Part shown: in pieces, positions 8,379 to 17,881 of the stretch
Numbering within the stretch: position 1 is the stretch's first letter
Layout of the letters: each line of letters starts with the position of its first letter
NCBI RefSeq assembly: GCF_900996235.1
Contig: NZ_CAAJGM010000044.1
Location: 62,001-126,000, forward strand
Reading direction: 5' to 3'
DNA: 64,000 nucleotides
Source: Paraburkholderia sp. BCC1885
Lineage (GTDB): Bacteria; Pseudomonadota; Gammaproteobacteria; Burkholderiales; Burkholderiaceae
Notes under the pieces: model-generated
Told to the model about the DNA's origin: nothing
Database searches by the model: none
The model's input: the letters and a program-made list of their open reading frames with translations, nothing else
Translations under genes and position numbers: made by a program

Positions 8379-8906
8379 ATGGCGGACACCGATTTCGAAC
8401 GTAAGTCGTGGGATCAACCCGCGGAAGCCAGTTTTGCGCAATGGATGGACACGCGCGTTGCACGTCTTGAAACCCGTCGTTACGACTGGGACGCGCTGAA
8501 GTTCCAGGCCGACTACGACCCGAAGTATCGCCGGGCGCAAATGCGCTATGTCGGCACGGGCGGCACGGGTGTCGCAAAGGATGTCAACACGGTGCCCGCA
8601 GGCGGCTTCACGTTCTCAACCATGGTGATTCCGGCCGGCAATATCGGACCGAGCCATATTCATATGGATGTCGAAGAAATTTTCTTCGTGCTGCGCGGCA
8701 AGATGAAAGTGATCTGCGAACGCGACGGCGAGGTTTGGGAATCGGTGCTCGGCGAACGCGATCTGATTTCGGTGCCACCGGGCGTGTATCGCACGGAAGT
8801 GAATATCGGCGAAGAGGACGCGCTGATGTGCGTGATGCTCGGTTCCCCGAAGCCGATCACGCCGACGTATCCGCCGGACTCGCCGCTTGCCGGGCTGAAG
8901 CGATAA
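8379..8906 (+). CDS. Cupin domain protein
   Basis: 175 aa single-domain cupin. The first cupin motif is visible as PSHIHMDVEEIFFVLRGKM (metal-ligand histidines and glutamate), the second is weaker around DLISVPPGVYRTEVN, where the usual His is replaced. A good Shine-Dalgarno (AAAGGAGAAAGAG) precedes the ATG. Cupins in catabolic operons may be dioxygenases, isomerases or sensors. Nothing here distinguishes these, so no reaction is assigned. It is followed by a 133-base gap, the longest inside the operon. Confidence 0.85.
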   Translation: MADTDFERKSWDQPAEASFAQWMDTRVARLETRRYDWDALKFQADYDPKYRRAQMRYVGTGGTGVAKDVNTVPAGGFTFSTMVIPAGNIGPSHIHMDVEEIFFVLRGKMKVICERDGEVWESVLGERDLISVPPGVYRTEVNIGEEDALMCVMLGSPKPITPTYPPDSPLAGLKR

Positions 8907-9039
8907 GCGGCAAGCACCTGGGAGCGAAGCGCAGGGCACTGCCGGTTCGACGCCTTGCGCTAGAAATACCCACGCGACAACCCGCTCCGCACAGTCACCG
9001 TACTGAAGTCACCTTACTTTGCACTTGCAGATAGAAAAC

Positions 9040-9939
9040 ATGCCCGCTGTCCCGTCCGTCACTGCCGATCTCGCCGTCTCGCTGGAAGCGCGTCTTGCGC
9101 GATTTCCTCTGCAGCAGGCCGTTACCGCGGCGACGCAGACCGTGGGTTATCGCGAAGCGCGTGAACCGGCCTCTGTGCGCGACGAGGTATTGCCGCTTGT
9201 GCTGCTACATGGCATTGGCTCGGGCGCAGCGTCGTGGCTGCAGCAGTTTGAAGCGCTGGGCGCGACGCGGCATGTGTTTGCGTGGGATGCGCCGGGATAC
9301 GGCGTTTCGACGCCGGTTGTTCCACCTTCGCCTCACGCGGCCGATTACGCAGACGTTCTGCGCGGCTGGCTCGACGCGCTCGGCGTCGAGCGTTGCGTGC
9401 TGGTAGGGCATTCGCTGGGCGGGATTGTCGCTGGTGCATTTGCTGCTGCAAATCCGCACCGCGTCGCTGGCCTTCTGCTGCTGTCGCCTGCTGGTGGTTA
9501 CGGCGCGGCCAGCAAAGACTTGCGCGAAACGAAGCGCGAGCAGCGTCTAGCGATGCTCGCCGAACTCGGCCCTGCAGGCCTCGCCGAAAAGCGCGGCGCA
9601 AACATGCTGTCCGCGCACGCCGACGAGACAGCTCGTGCATGGGTGCGCTGGAACATGGCGCGCATCCTGCCGCAAGGATACGCGCAAGCGACGCATCTGC
9701 TCGCCAACGCCGATCTTGCCGCCGACCTCTTGCGCTTTCACGGACTCGTCAACGTTGCCGTAGGCGCTGACGACACCATCACGCTGCCGTCCGCCTGCGA
9801 ACGGCTGGCGCAAATTGCACGCACGCCCTTGCAGGTCGTGCCGCGTGCCGGCCACGCCGGTTATATCGAAGCCGCTGACGCGTACACCGCGATCATCGAC
9901 ACGTTCTGCCGCGCCAGTGCGGCACCACGGAACCATTGA
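9040..9939 (+). CDS. Alpha/beta hydrolase
   Basis: 299 aa from the ATG at 9040; an earlier start at 9019 (TTG) is possible. The fold shows an oxyanion loop (LHGIGSG), a nucleophile elbow GHSLGG, an acid region (VGADDTITLP) and the catalytic His in GHAGYIE. These are features of C-C bond hydrolases of the BphD/MhpC kind and of esterases and lactonases. In this operon, with an extradiol dioxygenase, hydrolysis of a meta-cleavage product is an attractive guess, but not provable. The stop codon directly abuts the IclR start. Confidence 0.9.
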   Translation: MPAVPSVTADLAVSLEARLARFPLQQAVTAATQTVGYREAREPASVRDEVLPLVLLHGIGSGAASWLQQFEALGATRHVFAWDAPGYGVSTPVVPPSPHAADYADVLRGWLDALGVERCVLVGHSLGGIVAGAFAAANPHRVAGLLLLSPAGGYGAASKDLRETKREQRLAMLAELGPAGLAEKRGANMLSAHADETARAWVRWNMARILPQGYAQATHLLANADLAADLLRFHGLVNVAVGADDTITLPSACERLAQIARTPLQVVPRAGHAGYIEAADAYTAIIDTFCRASAAPRNH

Positions 9940-10812
9940 ATGACGCCCGACACGATCAAGGCCGAGCGCGTAATAGACGAAGACAGCGCTGAATCCGGCT
10001 ACAAAGTGCCCGGTCTCGAACGCGGTCTGAAGATTCTCACTGAGTTCTCGCCGCGCGAACCGGTACTGGGCGCACCCGAGTTGTCCCGGCGCCTGAAGAT
10101 TCCCCGCACGACGGTCTTCCGTCTGCTGCAGACGCTCGAATCGCTTGGCTTTCTGGAGCGAGCCGACAAGGACCGCAACTATCGCCTGGGCGTTGCAGTG
10201 CTACGCCTCGGCTTCGAATTCCTGAGCTCGCTCGAACTGACCGACCTCGGCTTGCCGATCATCGAGGCCTTGCGCAACGACACCGGTCTGACAAGCCATA
10301 TCCTGATTCGCGATGGACGCGATGTCGTATTCGTCGCCAAGGCGCAGAGCCACGCCGCCTTTTTCAGTTCGGTAAAGGTAAATGTCGGCACCCGTCTGCC
10401 AGCTTATGCCACTACACATGGCCAGGTGCTGATGGGCGATCTGTCGCTCGCCGATTTGCGCGCGCTGTACCCCGAACCGAAGCTGCATTGCTTCACGAAG
10501 CTGACGCCGGCCACCATCGAAGAGTTGTACGAACGGATTCTCGTCGACGCGCAGCGTGGCTTTGCGATCAGCGAGTCGTCGTTCGAGCGTGGCATTTCGG
10601 TGGTGACGGCGCCGGTTCGCGATGACACCGGCCGCATCGTCGCAGTGATCACCACGACGATCCCGCGGCCCGAGATCGAGGCCGCGCTGCTCGACAGCGG
10701 TCTGATCGACAAGGTGCGCGGCGCGGCTGACGAACTCTCGCAACGCCTGAACTATCGGCCCAAGAACGGACCGACGACGGGCAGCAAGTACATGAAGGCA
10801 TTGGGGCTCTAA
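9940..10812 (+). CDS. IclR family transcriptional regulator (copy 2)
   Basis: 290 aa regulator embedded in the operon: its ATG follows the hydrolase stop without a gap and its stop overlaps the next start (TAATG). HTH at about residues 45-75 (LGAPELSRRLKIPRTTVFRLL), then the effector-binding domain with SSFERGISVVTAPV. It is highly similar to the IclR protein at 3097-4059. Lying inside the operon means its level follows that of the pathway. It and its twin are the best candidates for binding the TGTTCC/GGAACA repeats. Confidence 0.94.
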   Translation: MTPDTIKAERVIDEDSAESGYKVPGLERGLKILTEFSPREPVLGAPELSRRLKIPRTTVFRLLQTLESLGFLERADKDRNYRLGVAVLRLGFEFLSSLELTDLGLPIIEALRNDTGLTSHILIRDGRDVVFVAKAQSHAAFFSSVKVNVGTRLPAYATTHGQVLMGDLSLADLRALYPEPKLHCFTKLTPATIEELYERILVDAQRGFAISESSFERGISVVTAPVRDDTGRIVAVITTTIPRPEIEAALLDSGLIDKVRGAADELSQRLNYRPKNGPTTGSKYMKALGL

Positions 10813-11618
10813 TGATCCAGATCGATTTGACCGGTCAGGTAGCGGTGGTGACGGGCGGCTCGTCCGGCATCGGTCTTGCAACCGCCGAACTGTTTTTGCG
10901 TGCGGGTGCATCGGTCGCTATCTGCGGACGCGACGCCGAACGCCTCGCGCACGCGGAGACGGCTCTGATGATGCAATTTCCGTCTGCGCAACTGCTGGCC
11001 GCGCGCTGCGATGTGCTCGACGCAGAGGAAGTCAACGCCTTCGCACAAGGCGTGCAGCGCCGCTTCGGTCGCACCGACATGCTGGTGAACAACGCCGGCC
11101 AAGGCCGCGTCTCGACCTTCGCCGACACCACCGACGATGCCTGGCGCGAAGAACTCGACCTGAAGTATTTCAGCGTGATCCACCCGACTCGCGCGCTCCT
11201 GTCGATGCTGCGCGACGCGGCCGGCATGGGCAATGCATCGATCGTCTGCGTGAATTCGCTGCTCGCGCTGCAGCCGGAGCCGCATATGGTGGCGACTTCC
11301 TCGGCACGGGCGGGTTTGCTGAGTCTCATCAAGTCATTAGCGGTAGAACTCGCGCCGCAGCGTATTCGCGTGAATTCGATTCTGATCGGCATCGTCGAAT
11401 CGGGCCAATGGCGCCGCCGGTTCGAGACGCAAGCCGAGCCGGGCCAGAGTTGGGAAGACTGGACCGCAGAACTCGCACGCAAGAAGAACATTCCGCTTGG
11501 CCGCTTCGGTCGTCCCGAAGAGGCCGCACAGGCGCTCTTTTATCTGGCTACCAACCTGTCGTCGTACACGACAGGCAGTCATATCGATGTTTCTGGAGGC
11601 AATGCACGACATGTCTAA
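10812..11618 (+). CDS. SDR-fold protein with altered catalytic residues
   Basis: 268 aa with a good cofactor-binding start (VVTGGSSGIG, 13-21) and NNAG (93-96). At the active site the usual Tyr-x3-Lys is replaced: aligned positions are T162 and R166 (ATSSAR), with S149 kept. It may therefore not reduce or oxidise in the standard way; it could catalyse a different step or be structural. The fold and the C-terminal GRFGRPEEAAQALFYLA segment are typical of SDRs. It overlaps the ThDP gene by eight bases. Confidence 0.88.
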   Translation: MIQIDLTGQVAVVTGGSSGIGLATAELFLRAGASVAICGRDAERLAHAETALMMQFPSAQLLAARCDVLDAEEVNAFAQGVQRRFGRTDMLVNNAGQGRVSTFADTTDDAWREELDLKYFSVIHPTRALLSMLRDAAGMGNASIVCVNSLLALQPEPHMVATSSARAGLLSLIKSLAVELAPQRIRVNSILIGIVESGQWRRRFETQAEPGQSWEDWTAELARKKNIPLGRFGRPEEAAQALFYLATNLSSYTTGSHIDVSGGNARHV

Positions 11619-13269
11619 TAAAACCACCGTCGGCGAACTGATTGCCGCCTTTCTCGAGCAATGCGGCGTTCGCACTACGTTCGGCGTGATTTCGATCCAC
11701 AACATGCCGATCCTCGACGCGATCAACAGCCGCGGCAAGATCCGTTATGTCGGCGCACGCGGCGAAGCTGGCGCGGTCAACATGGCTGATGGCCTGGCGC
11801 GTGTGTCCGGTGGCCTTGGCGTCGCGTTCACCAGCACGGGCACCGCGGCTGGCAACGCGGCAGGCGCGATGGTCGAAGCGCTGACCGCAGGCACGTCGCT
11901 GCTGCATATCACTGGCCAGATCGAAACCGAGTACCTCGACAAGGACCTCGCGTATATCCACGAAGCGCCGGACCAGTTGTCGATGCTGTCGTCGATCTCG
12001 AAGGCCGCCTACCGCGTCCGCACTGCCGAGGCCGCGCTCCCGACCATCCGCGAAGCGGTGCGCGTTGCGCAGACCGCGCCGAGCGGCCCGGTGAGTGTCG
12101 AGATTCCGATTGACATCCAGGCCACGGAAATCGAATGGCCTGCGGACCTCAGCGCACCGCACGTGACGACGCTCACGCACGACAGCCAGCGCGTCGTGCA
12201 ACTCGCCGATGCGCTGGCCAGGGCCACGCGTCCGCTGCTGTGGCTTGGCGGTGGCACGCGTCACGCGCGCGCAGCGGTTGAGCGTCTGGTGGCGCTGGGC
12301 TTTGGCGTCGTGACCAGCGTGCAGGGCCGCGGCATCCTGCCGGAAGATCATGCGGCGACGCTCGGCGCGTTCAACGTGCACGCGTCGGTGGAGAGCTTCT
12401 ACAAGACTTGCGATGCGGTCCTCGTGGTCGGTTCGCGTCTGCGTGGCAACGAAACCTTGAAGTATAAGCTCGCGTTGCCGCAACCGTTATACCGCGTCGA
12501 TGCCGATGCACTCGCCGATAACCGCGGCTATCGCAACGAACTGTTTGTGCATGGCGACTCCGCTGCGGTATTGGAAGAACTCGCAACGCTGCTCGAAGGC
12601 CGTCTCAAAGTGGATCCGGAGTTCGCCGCCGATCTGGCCGCTGCCCGCGAGATCGCCGTGGCGGATGTAGGCAAGGGGCTGGGGCCGTACAAGCGCCTCG
12701 TCGATGCGCTGCAACGTTCGGTGGGTACGGACTATAACTGGGTGCGCGACGTGACGATTTCGAACAGCACGTGGGGTAACCGCCTGCTGCAGATTTTCAC
12801 GCCGCGTGCCGGGGTGCACGCCTTGGGCGGTGGTATCGGTCAAGGGATGCAGATGGCCATCGGCGCGGCGCTGGCGGAAACCGCGGCGAAGACGGTGTGC
12901 CTCGTCGGCGACGGTGGCCTGATGGTCAACGTCGGTGAACTGGCGACGGCCGTGCAGGAAAATGCCAACGTCATGATCGTGCTGATGAACGACCAGTGCT
13001 ATGGCGTGATCCGCAACATTCAGGACGCGCAATATGGCGGCCGCCGCTGCTTCGTCGATCTGCATCAACCGGACTTCGCGCAGTTCTGCGAAAGCCTGAA
13101 GCTCACGCATTACCGCATCAGGTCGCTCGACGACGCGGACGAGGTCATCCGCGAGGGTCTGGCGAAAACCGGCCCGGTGCTGGTTGAAGTGGACATGCTG
13201 TCGGTCGGTTCATTCGCCACTGCGTTTGCTGGGCCGCCGGTCAAGGAGCAGGAGCCTGAACATGCTTGA
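11611..13269 (+). CDS. Thiamine diphosphate-dependent enzyme (acetolactate synthase/benzoylformate decarboxylase family)
   Basis: 552 aa with the three domains of the family: N-terminal pyrimidine domain with the ThDP-activating Glu ([14 protein letters not shown]), a central domain, and a C-terminal PP domain with GDGG followed by ND about 27 residues later ([10 protein letters not shown]...LMNDQ). Start 11611 is chosen because GGAGG lies 11 bases upstream; the ATG at 11602 is too close to it. It overlaps both neighbours by eight bases. It probably decarboxylates or ligates a 2-oxo acid from the pathway. True acetolactate synthase is unlikely, since no small subunit is present. Confidence 0.88.
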   Translation: MSNKTTVGELIAAFLEQCGVRTTFGVISIHNMPILDAINSRGKIRYVGARGEAGAVNMADGLARVSGGLGVAFTSTGTAAGNAAGAMVEALTAGTSLLHITGQIETEYLDKDLAYIHEAPDQLSMLSSISKAAYRVRTAEAALPTIREAVRVAQTAPSGPVSVEIPIDIQATEIEWPADLSAPHVTTLTHDSQRVVQLADALARATRPLLWLGGGTRHARAAVERLVALGFGVVTSVQGRGILPEDHAATLGAFNVHASVESFYKTCDAVLVVGSRLRGNETLKYKLALPQPLYRVDADALADNRGYRNELFVHGDSAAVLEELATLLEGRLKVDPEFAADLAAAREIAVADVGKGLGPYKRLVDALQRSVGTDYNWVRDVTISNSTWGNRLLQIFTPRAGVHALGGGIGQGMQMAIGAALAETAAKTVCLVGDGGLMVNVGELATAVQENANVMIVLMNDQCYGVIRNIQDAQYGGRRCFVDLHQPDFAQFCESLKLTHYRIRSLDDADEVIREGLAKTGPVLVEVDMLSVGSFATAFAGPPVKEQEPEHA

Positions 13270-14092
13270 TCTTCGCCACGCGGGACATCACGCGCCCGTC
13301 GACGTTGCGATGATCGGCTTCGGGGCGATCGGCCAGGCGGTGTATCGCTCGGTCGTGATGGATCCGCAGGTGCGTGTGTCGCATGTGATCGTGCCCGAGC
13401 GGCATGCGGCGTCGGTGCGAGAGGTGGTGGGCGCGTCGGTAGATGTGGTGTCTTCGGTAGCTGCGCTGAGCAGCCGCCCGCAGTTCGCGCTGGAATGCGC
13501 GGGCCACAGTGCGTTGGTCGACCACGTTGTTCCGTTGTTGAAAGCGGGCACCGATTGCGCGGTGGCTTCGATCGGCGCGCTCTCGGACGTGCTGCTGCTC
13601 GACGCTCTCTCGGCCGCTGCGGATGAAGGCGATGCCACGCTGACGCTGTTGTCCGGCGCCATTGGCGGCGTAGACGCTTTGGCCGCGGCGAAACTGGGGG
13701 GCCTCGACGAAGTGCTGTACACGGGTCGCAAGCCGCCGCAAGGCTGGCTCGGCACGCCCGCCGAACAAATCTGCGACCTGCAGAGCCTGACGGAAGAGCG
13801 GATCATTTTCGAAGGTAGTGCCCGCGAAGCGGCGCGGCTTTATCCGAAGAATGCCAACGTGGCGGCGACGATTGCATTGGCAGGTCTCGGCCTCGATCAG
13901 ACCATTGTGCGTCTGATCGCAGACCCGGCGGCGACGCGCAATGTGCACCGCATTCTGGCGCGTGGCGCGTTCGGCGAGATGTCGCTCGAAATGTGCGGCA
14001 AGCCGTTGCCCGACAACCCCAAGACGTCCGCGCTGACCGCGTTCAGCGCGATCCGTGCGCTACGCAACCGCGCGGCGCGTTGCGTGATCTGA
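13262..14092 (+). CDS. Aspartate dehydrogenase-like protein (NadX/DUF108 family)
   Basis: 276 aa. N-terminal NAD(P)-binding GFGAIGQAV, central domain with [20 protein letters not shown] and the conserved [12 protein letters not shown] motif of L-aspartate dehydrogenases. In NAD synthesis such enzymes convert aspartate to iminoaspartate, but no nad genes are here. Homologues in betaproteobacterial catabolic operons are usually just labelled aspartate dehydrogenase. Between a ThDP enzyme and an aldehyde dehydrogenase, a role in reductive amination/deamination of a pathway intermediate is possible (inference). Its start overlaps the ThDP stop by eight bases. Confidence 0.85.
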   Translation: MLDLRHAGHHAPVDVAMIGFGAIGQAVYRSVVMDPQVRVSHVIVPERHAASVREVVGASVDVVSSVAALSSRPQFALECAGHSALVDHVVPLLKAGTDCAVASIGALSDVLLLDALSAAADEGDATLTLLSGAIGGVDALAAAKLGGLDEVLYTGRKPPQGWLGTPAEQICDLQSLTEERIIFEGSAREAARLYPKNANVAATIALAGLGLDQTIVRLIADPAATRNVHRILARGAFGEMSLEMCGKPLPDNPKTSALTAFSAIRALRNRAARCVI

Positions 14093-14110
14093 TGAGAAGT
14101 AACTGAGCGG

Positions 14111-15625
14111 ATGACCGACATGACTCACTTCGATACCAGCCTCGTGCCCACCGGCGATATTTTCATCGGCGGCGAATGGCGGCAAGGACGCGGCAACCCG
14201 TATAAAAGCCTGTATCCGGCGGATCAGTCGGTCAACATGGAAATCTCGACCGCCAGCGCCGACGATGCGCGCGATGCGGTCAAAGCGGCGGACATTGCAT
14301 GGCGCAAAGCGGACTGGGCCGGTCTGAAGCCGCATCAACGTGCCCTGGTTCTGTACCGTATCGCCGATCTGATCATGGCGCGTCACGAAGCATTGGCGCA
14401 TCTGCAGCGGCGCGATAACGGCAAGCCGATCGGCGAAACACGCGTACTGGTGGCGAGCGCCGCCAACACGTTCCGCTATTTCGCCGCGTGCCTCGAAACG
14501 CTCGATGAAGAGCTCACGCCGTCGCGTGGCGACTACATGACCATGAGCGTGCATGAGCCGATAGGCGTGATCGCGGCTATCACACCGTGGAACTCGCCGA
14601 TCGCATCGGATGCGCAAAAGCTTGCTCCTGCGCTTGCGGGTGGCAACGCGGTGGTGTTGAAGCCCGCTGAAGTGACGCCGCTGGTCTCGCTCGCGTTGGC
14701 GCGCATCTGCGAAGAAGCGGGCGTGCCGAAGGGCGTGTTGAGCGTGTTGCCCGGTAAAGGTTCGGTGATCGGTGATGTGCTGGTGCGTCATCCGCTCGTG
14801 AAGAAAGTGTCGTTCACTGGCGGGACCGAAGTGGGTCGTGGCATCGCGCGCATTGCCGCGGACAAGCTGATGCCGGTATCGCTGGAACTGGGCGGCAAGT
14901 CGCCGACCATCGTCTTCGACGATGCGGATATCGATCACGCGGTGAACGGCGTGCTGTACGGCATTTTCAGTTCGTCAGGCGAAGCATGCATCGCGGGCTC
15001 GCGGTTGTTCGTGCATCGCCCGATCTACGAAGCGTTCATGAAGCGCTTGACGGAAGGCGCACGCAGGTTGCGCGTGGGCGACCCGTCGAGTTCAGAAACG
15101 CAGATGGGCCCGTTGATTACGCCTGCGCATCGCGAAACGGTGGAACGTTATGTCGCTTTGGGGCTGGAAGAAGGTGGACGCCTGTTGTGCGGTGGCGAGC
15201 GTCCCGTTGGCGACGGACGCGAACAAGGCAACTTCTATCAGCCCACGATTCTCGAAGGCCTGTCGAACAGCGCCCGCATCTGCCAGGAAGAAATCTTCGG
15301 ACCGGTGCTGGTCGCCATGCCATTCGATGACGAAGCCTCGCTTCTCGAGCAGGCTAACGACAGCGTGTTTGGTCTCGCTGCCGGCATCTGGACGCGCGAC
15401 TACAAGCGCGCCTGGCGCGTGGCCCGCGCGCTCGAAGCGGGCACCGTGTGGATCAACACCTACAAGCTGTTCTCGATCTCGACGCCGTTCTCCGGCTGGA
15501 AAGAGAGCGGGATGGGTCGCGAGAAAGGGCGTCTCGGCATTCGCGAGTACATGCAGCAAAAGAGCCTGTATTGGGGCTTGAACGACGCACCTTTAGCCTG
15601 GGCCAATGCGCCCCAGACGAATTGA
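14111..15625 (+). CDS. Aldehyde dehydrogenase (NAD(P)-dependent)
   Basis: 504 aa ALDH-superfamily enzyme, oxidising an aldehyde to the acid. Visible residues: N161 (TPWNSP), K184 (LKPAE), E259 (LELGGKSP) and the nucleophile C293 (SSGEACIAG), plus EEIFGPV. All catalytic residues are present and length is normal. It follows the aspartate-dehydrogenase gene by 18 bases. It may oxidise a semialdehyde from meta cleavage or the aldehyde made by the neighbouring ThDP decarboxylase. Start could also be the ATG nine bases later. Confidence 0.94.
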   Translation: MTDMTHFDTSLVPTGDIFIGGEWRQGRGNPYKSLYPADQSVNMEISTASADDARDAVKAADIAWRKADWAGLKPHQRALVLYRIADLIMARHEALAHLQRRDNGKPIGETRVLVASAANTFRYFAACLETLDEELTPSRGDYMTMSVHEPIGVIAAITPWNSPIASDAQKLAPALAGGNAVVLKPAEVTPLVSLALARICEEAGVPKGVLSVLPGKGSVIGDVLVRHPLVKKVSFTGGTEVGRGIARIAADKLMPVSLELGGKSPTIVFDDADIDHAVNGVLYGIFSSSGEACIAGSRLFVHRPIYEAFMKRLTEGARRLRVGDPSSSETQMGPLITPAHRETVERYVALGLEEGGRLLCGGERPVGDGREQGNFYQPTILEGLSNSARICQEEIFGPVLVAMPFDDEASLLEQANDSVFGLAAGIWTRDYKRAWRVARALEAGTVWINTYKLFSISTPFSGWKESGMGREKGRLGIREYMQQKSLYWGLNDAPLAWANAPQTN

Positions 15626-15642
15626 GGAACAAGAGGCACGAC

Positions 15643-16608
15643 ATGACGATTCTCGGCATTGAACAGATTACTTACGGTGTGATGGACCTCGAAACCTGCC
15701 GGCGTTTTTTCGCCGACTGGGGTTTGAAAGAGACCGCACACGACGCAACCCGTGCCCGCTTCGAATCGCTGAACGGCTGCACGATTCTGGCCGTGGATTC
15801 TAACGATCCGTCGCTGCCGCCCGCTTTCGAACAAGGTCCGACGCTGCGTGAGGTGACGTGGGGTGTAGCGACGCGCGCCGAACTCGACGCGTTGCGCGGC
15901 CGCTTCGCAGGTCAGCCTGGGCACTTCGAAAACGACGACGCGGTGGGCTGCATCGACCCGAACGGCATGGCGATTCGTGTGGAAGTCACCCGCAAGCGCG
16001 ACGTCGAAACGCATGGTTCGCCGTCGAACGTGTGGGGCCAGACGTTACGCGTGAATCAACCGTCGCCGATCTATGAACGAGCCGAACCGGTGGAAGTGGG
16101 GCATGTGGTGTTCTTCACCAACAACCTTGCCGAAACGGAGAAGTTCTATCAGGAACTGCTCGGCTTCGAGATGTCGGACCGTTACCCGGGACGTGGCGCG
16201 TTTCTGCGCTGCGCGCCGCATGGCGGACATCATGACCTGTTCCTGCTGGCGTTGCCGAATGGCAAACGTGGCCTGAATCACGTGGCCTTCACCGTGCGCG
16301 ATATTCACGAAGTGTTCGGCGGCGGCATGCATATCAGCCGCTGCGGCTGGGACACGCAACTTGGGCCGGGGCGCCATCCGGTGTCGTCGGCGTACTTCTG
16401 GTATTTCCAGAACCCGGCCGGTGCGCTCATCGAGTACTACGCGGATGAGGATCAACTGACGCCCGAATGGCAGCCGCGCGATTTCGAGCCGGGGCCGACC
16501 GTATTCGCCGAATGGGCGATCGATGGCGGCATCGACGGCAACACGCGTCGCCAGAAGAATGCGAAAGCGCCGGAAGGAAAGTTCATGACGGAGCGCAAAC
16601 ATGACTGA
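15643..16608 (+). CDS. Two-domain VOC extradiol ring-cleavage dioxygenase
   Basis: 321 aa with two vicinal-oxygen-chelate domains, like type I extradiol dioxygenases (BphC, 2,3-dihydroxybiphenyl dioxygenase). The C-terminal domain keeps the iron ligands H154 (VGHVVFF), H213 (LNHVAF) and E264 (ALIEYY), and the catalytic set H197 (GGHHDLF), H245 (GPGRH) and Y254 (FWYF). It therefore very probably cleaves a catechol-type ring next to the diol. It overlaps the reductase gene by eight bases. Which catechol it uses is not visible. Confidence 0.9.
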   Translation: MTILGIEQITYGVMDLETCRRFFADWGLKETAHDATRARFESLNGCTILAVDSNDPSLPPAFEQGPTLREVTWGVATRAELDALRGRFAGQPGHFENDDAVGCIDPNGMAIRVEVTRKRDVETHGSPSNVWGQTLRVNQPSPIYERAEPVEVGHVVFFTNNLAETEKFYQELLGFEMSDRYPGRGAFLRCAPHGGHHDLFLLALPNGKRGLNHVAFTVRDIHEVFGGGMHISRCGWDTQLGPGRHPVSSAYFWYFQNPAGALIEYYADEDQLTPEWQPRDFEPGPTVFAEWAIDGGIDGNTRRQKNAKAPEGKFMTERKHD

Positions 16609-17857
16609 CGTCGCGGCATCAAGCGCACACGCAAGCCTGGAGGTACCACGCACGATCGTCGTGATCGGCGGTGGCCAGGCCGCCGGATGGGTCGGGAAGA
16701 CCTTGCGCAAGGAGGGCTTTGACGGTCGCCTTGTAATGATCGCTGATGAGATCCACTTGCCGTATGAGCGGCCACCGCTGTCGAAGGCGGTGCTGGCGGG
16801 AGAAGCGGATATCGACACCGTGCGCCTCGTCAAGCCAGACGACTTCGACGCCCTGAACATCGAAGCGTGGCAACCGGATACCGCTACGTCGATTGATCGT
16901 GAGCAGCGCATCGTGCGCACTCTGTCGGGTCGTGAAGTGCAATACGATCGTCTCGTGATCGCCACGGGTGGAGCAGCGCGACGCTTGCCCGATGCGCTGG
17001 TGAAGACTTCCAGTATCGCTTACCTGCGCACGCTCGATGAGGCGGTCGCTCTCGGCGAACGGTTGCGCGCGAGCCAGCACGTTCTGGTGATCGGCGGCGG
17101 CTGGATCGGGCTGGAAGTGGCGGCAACTGCACGCAAGCTTGGTGTTGCAGCAACCGTCGTCGAAGGCGCGCCGCGTCTGTGCGTCCGATCGGTGCCGCCG
17201 GCTATTTCCGATTTCCTGGTTGAACTGCATCGGGCCAATGGCGTGGACGTGCGCCTCGATTCAGGCCTTGTATCGCTCGACGATCACCCCGATAACGCTC
17301 ACGGCGTGCGTGCCACGCTGGCCGACGGCACAACGCTTGATGCCGATTTCGCCGTCGCGGGTATCGGTCTCACGCCGCATACGGCGCTGGCGCAAGCAGC
17401 AGGACTTGCGATTGCCGATGGCATCGTGGTCGACCATTTCGGCGCGACCTCCGACCCGCGCATCTTTGCATGCGGCGACGTGGCGAACCATCCGAGCGCG
17501 TGGCTGAAACGCCGCGTGCGGCTCGAATCCTGGGCGAACGCGCAGAACCAGGCTATCTCCACGGCGAAAGCCCTACTTGGCACGTTCGAGCCGTATGCGG
17601 ATATTCCGTGGTTCTGGTCCGATCAGTACGACGTGAACCTGCAGATCCTCGGCGACATTCCCAACGACGCGCAACTCGTCGTGCGCGGCGATCTGCCGGG
17701 CAAACGCGCCACGCTCTTCTACGTGGAAGACAGTGCGATTCGCGGCGCGATTGCGATCAACACGCCGCGCGATCTGAAACTCGCGCGCAAATGGATGAAC
17801 CAGGGCCGCACGGTCGACCTCGCAACCCTCACTGACGCCAGCACGGCGCTCGCGTAA
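16601..17857 (+). CDS. FAD-dependent ferredoxin reductase of the oxygenase system
   Basis: 418 aa NAD(P)H:ferredoxin oxidoreductase of the BphA4/rubredoxin-reductase type. Two dinucleotide-binding motifs are visible: GGGQAAGW near residue 23 for FAD, and VIGGGWIGLEVAA near 160 for NAD(P)H; LPYERPPLSK and FACGDVANH are family hallmarks. It supplies electrons to the Rieske ferredoxin at 5806. It is the last intact gene of the operon, eleven genes away from its partner, and starts inside the dioxygenase stop region (eight-base overlap). Confidence 0.94.
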   Translation: MTDVAASSAHASLEVPRTIVVIGGGQAAGWVGKTLRKEGFDGRLVMIADEIHLPYERPPLSKAVLAGEADIDTVRLVKPDDFDALNIEAWQPDTATSIDREQRIVRTLSGREVQYDRLVIATGGAARRLPDALVKTSSIAYLRTLDEAVALGERLRASQHVLVIGGGWIGLEVAATARKLGVAATVVEGAPRLCVRSVPPAISDFLVELHRANGVDVRLDSGLVSLDDHPDNAHGVRATLADGTTLDADFAVAGIGLTPHTALAQAAGLAIADGIVVDHFGATSDPRIFACGDVANHPSAWLKRRVRLESWANAQNQAISTAKALLGTFEPYADIPWFWSDQYDVNLQILGDIPNDAQLVVRGDLPGKRATLFYVEDSAIRGAIAINTPRDLKLARKWMNQGRTVDLATLTDASTALA

Positions 17858-17881
17858 CTCTTTTCGGACGGCGACAACGGC

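Noticed and set aside
11611..13269. Catabolic acetolactate synthase large subunit (ilvB)
   Set aside because: No small subunit, no branched-chain amino acid genes, and an aromatic operon context; only the ThDP family is supported.
13262..14092. NAD biosynthesis role for the NadX-like protein
   Set aside because: No nadA or nadC nearby, and it is embedded and overlapped within a catabolic operon; family name alone does not establish the reaction.
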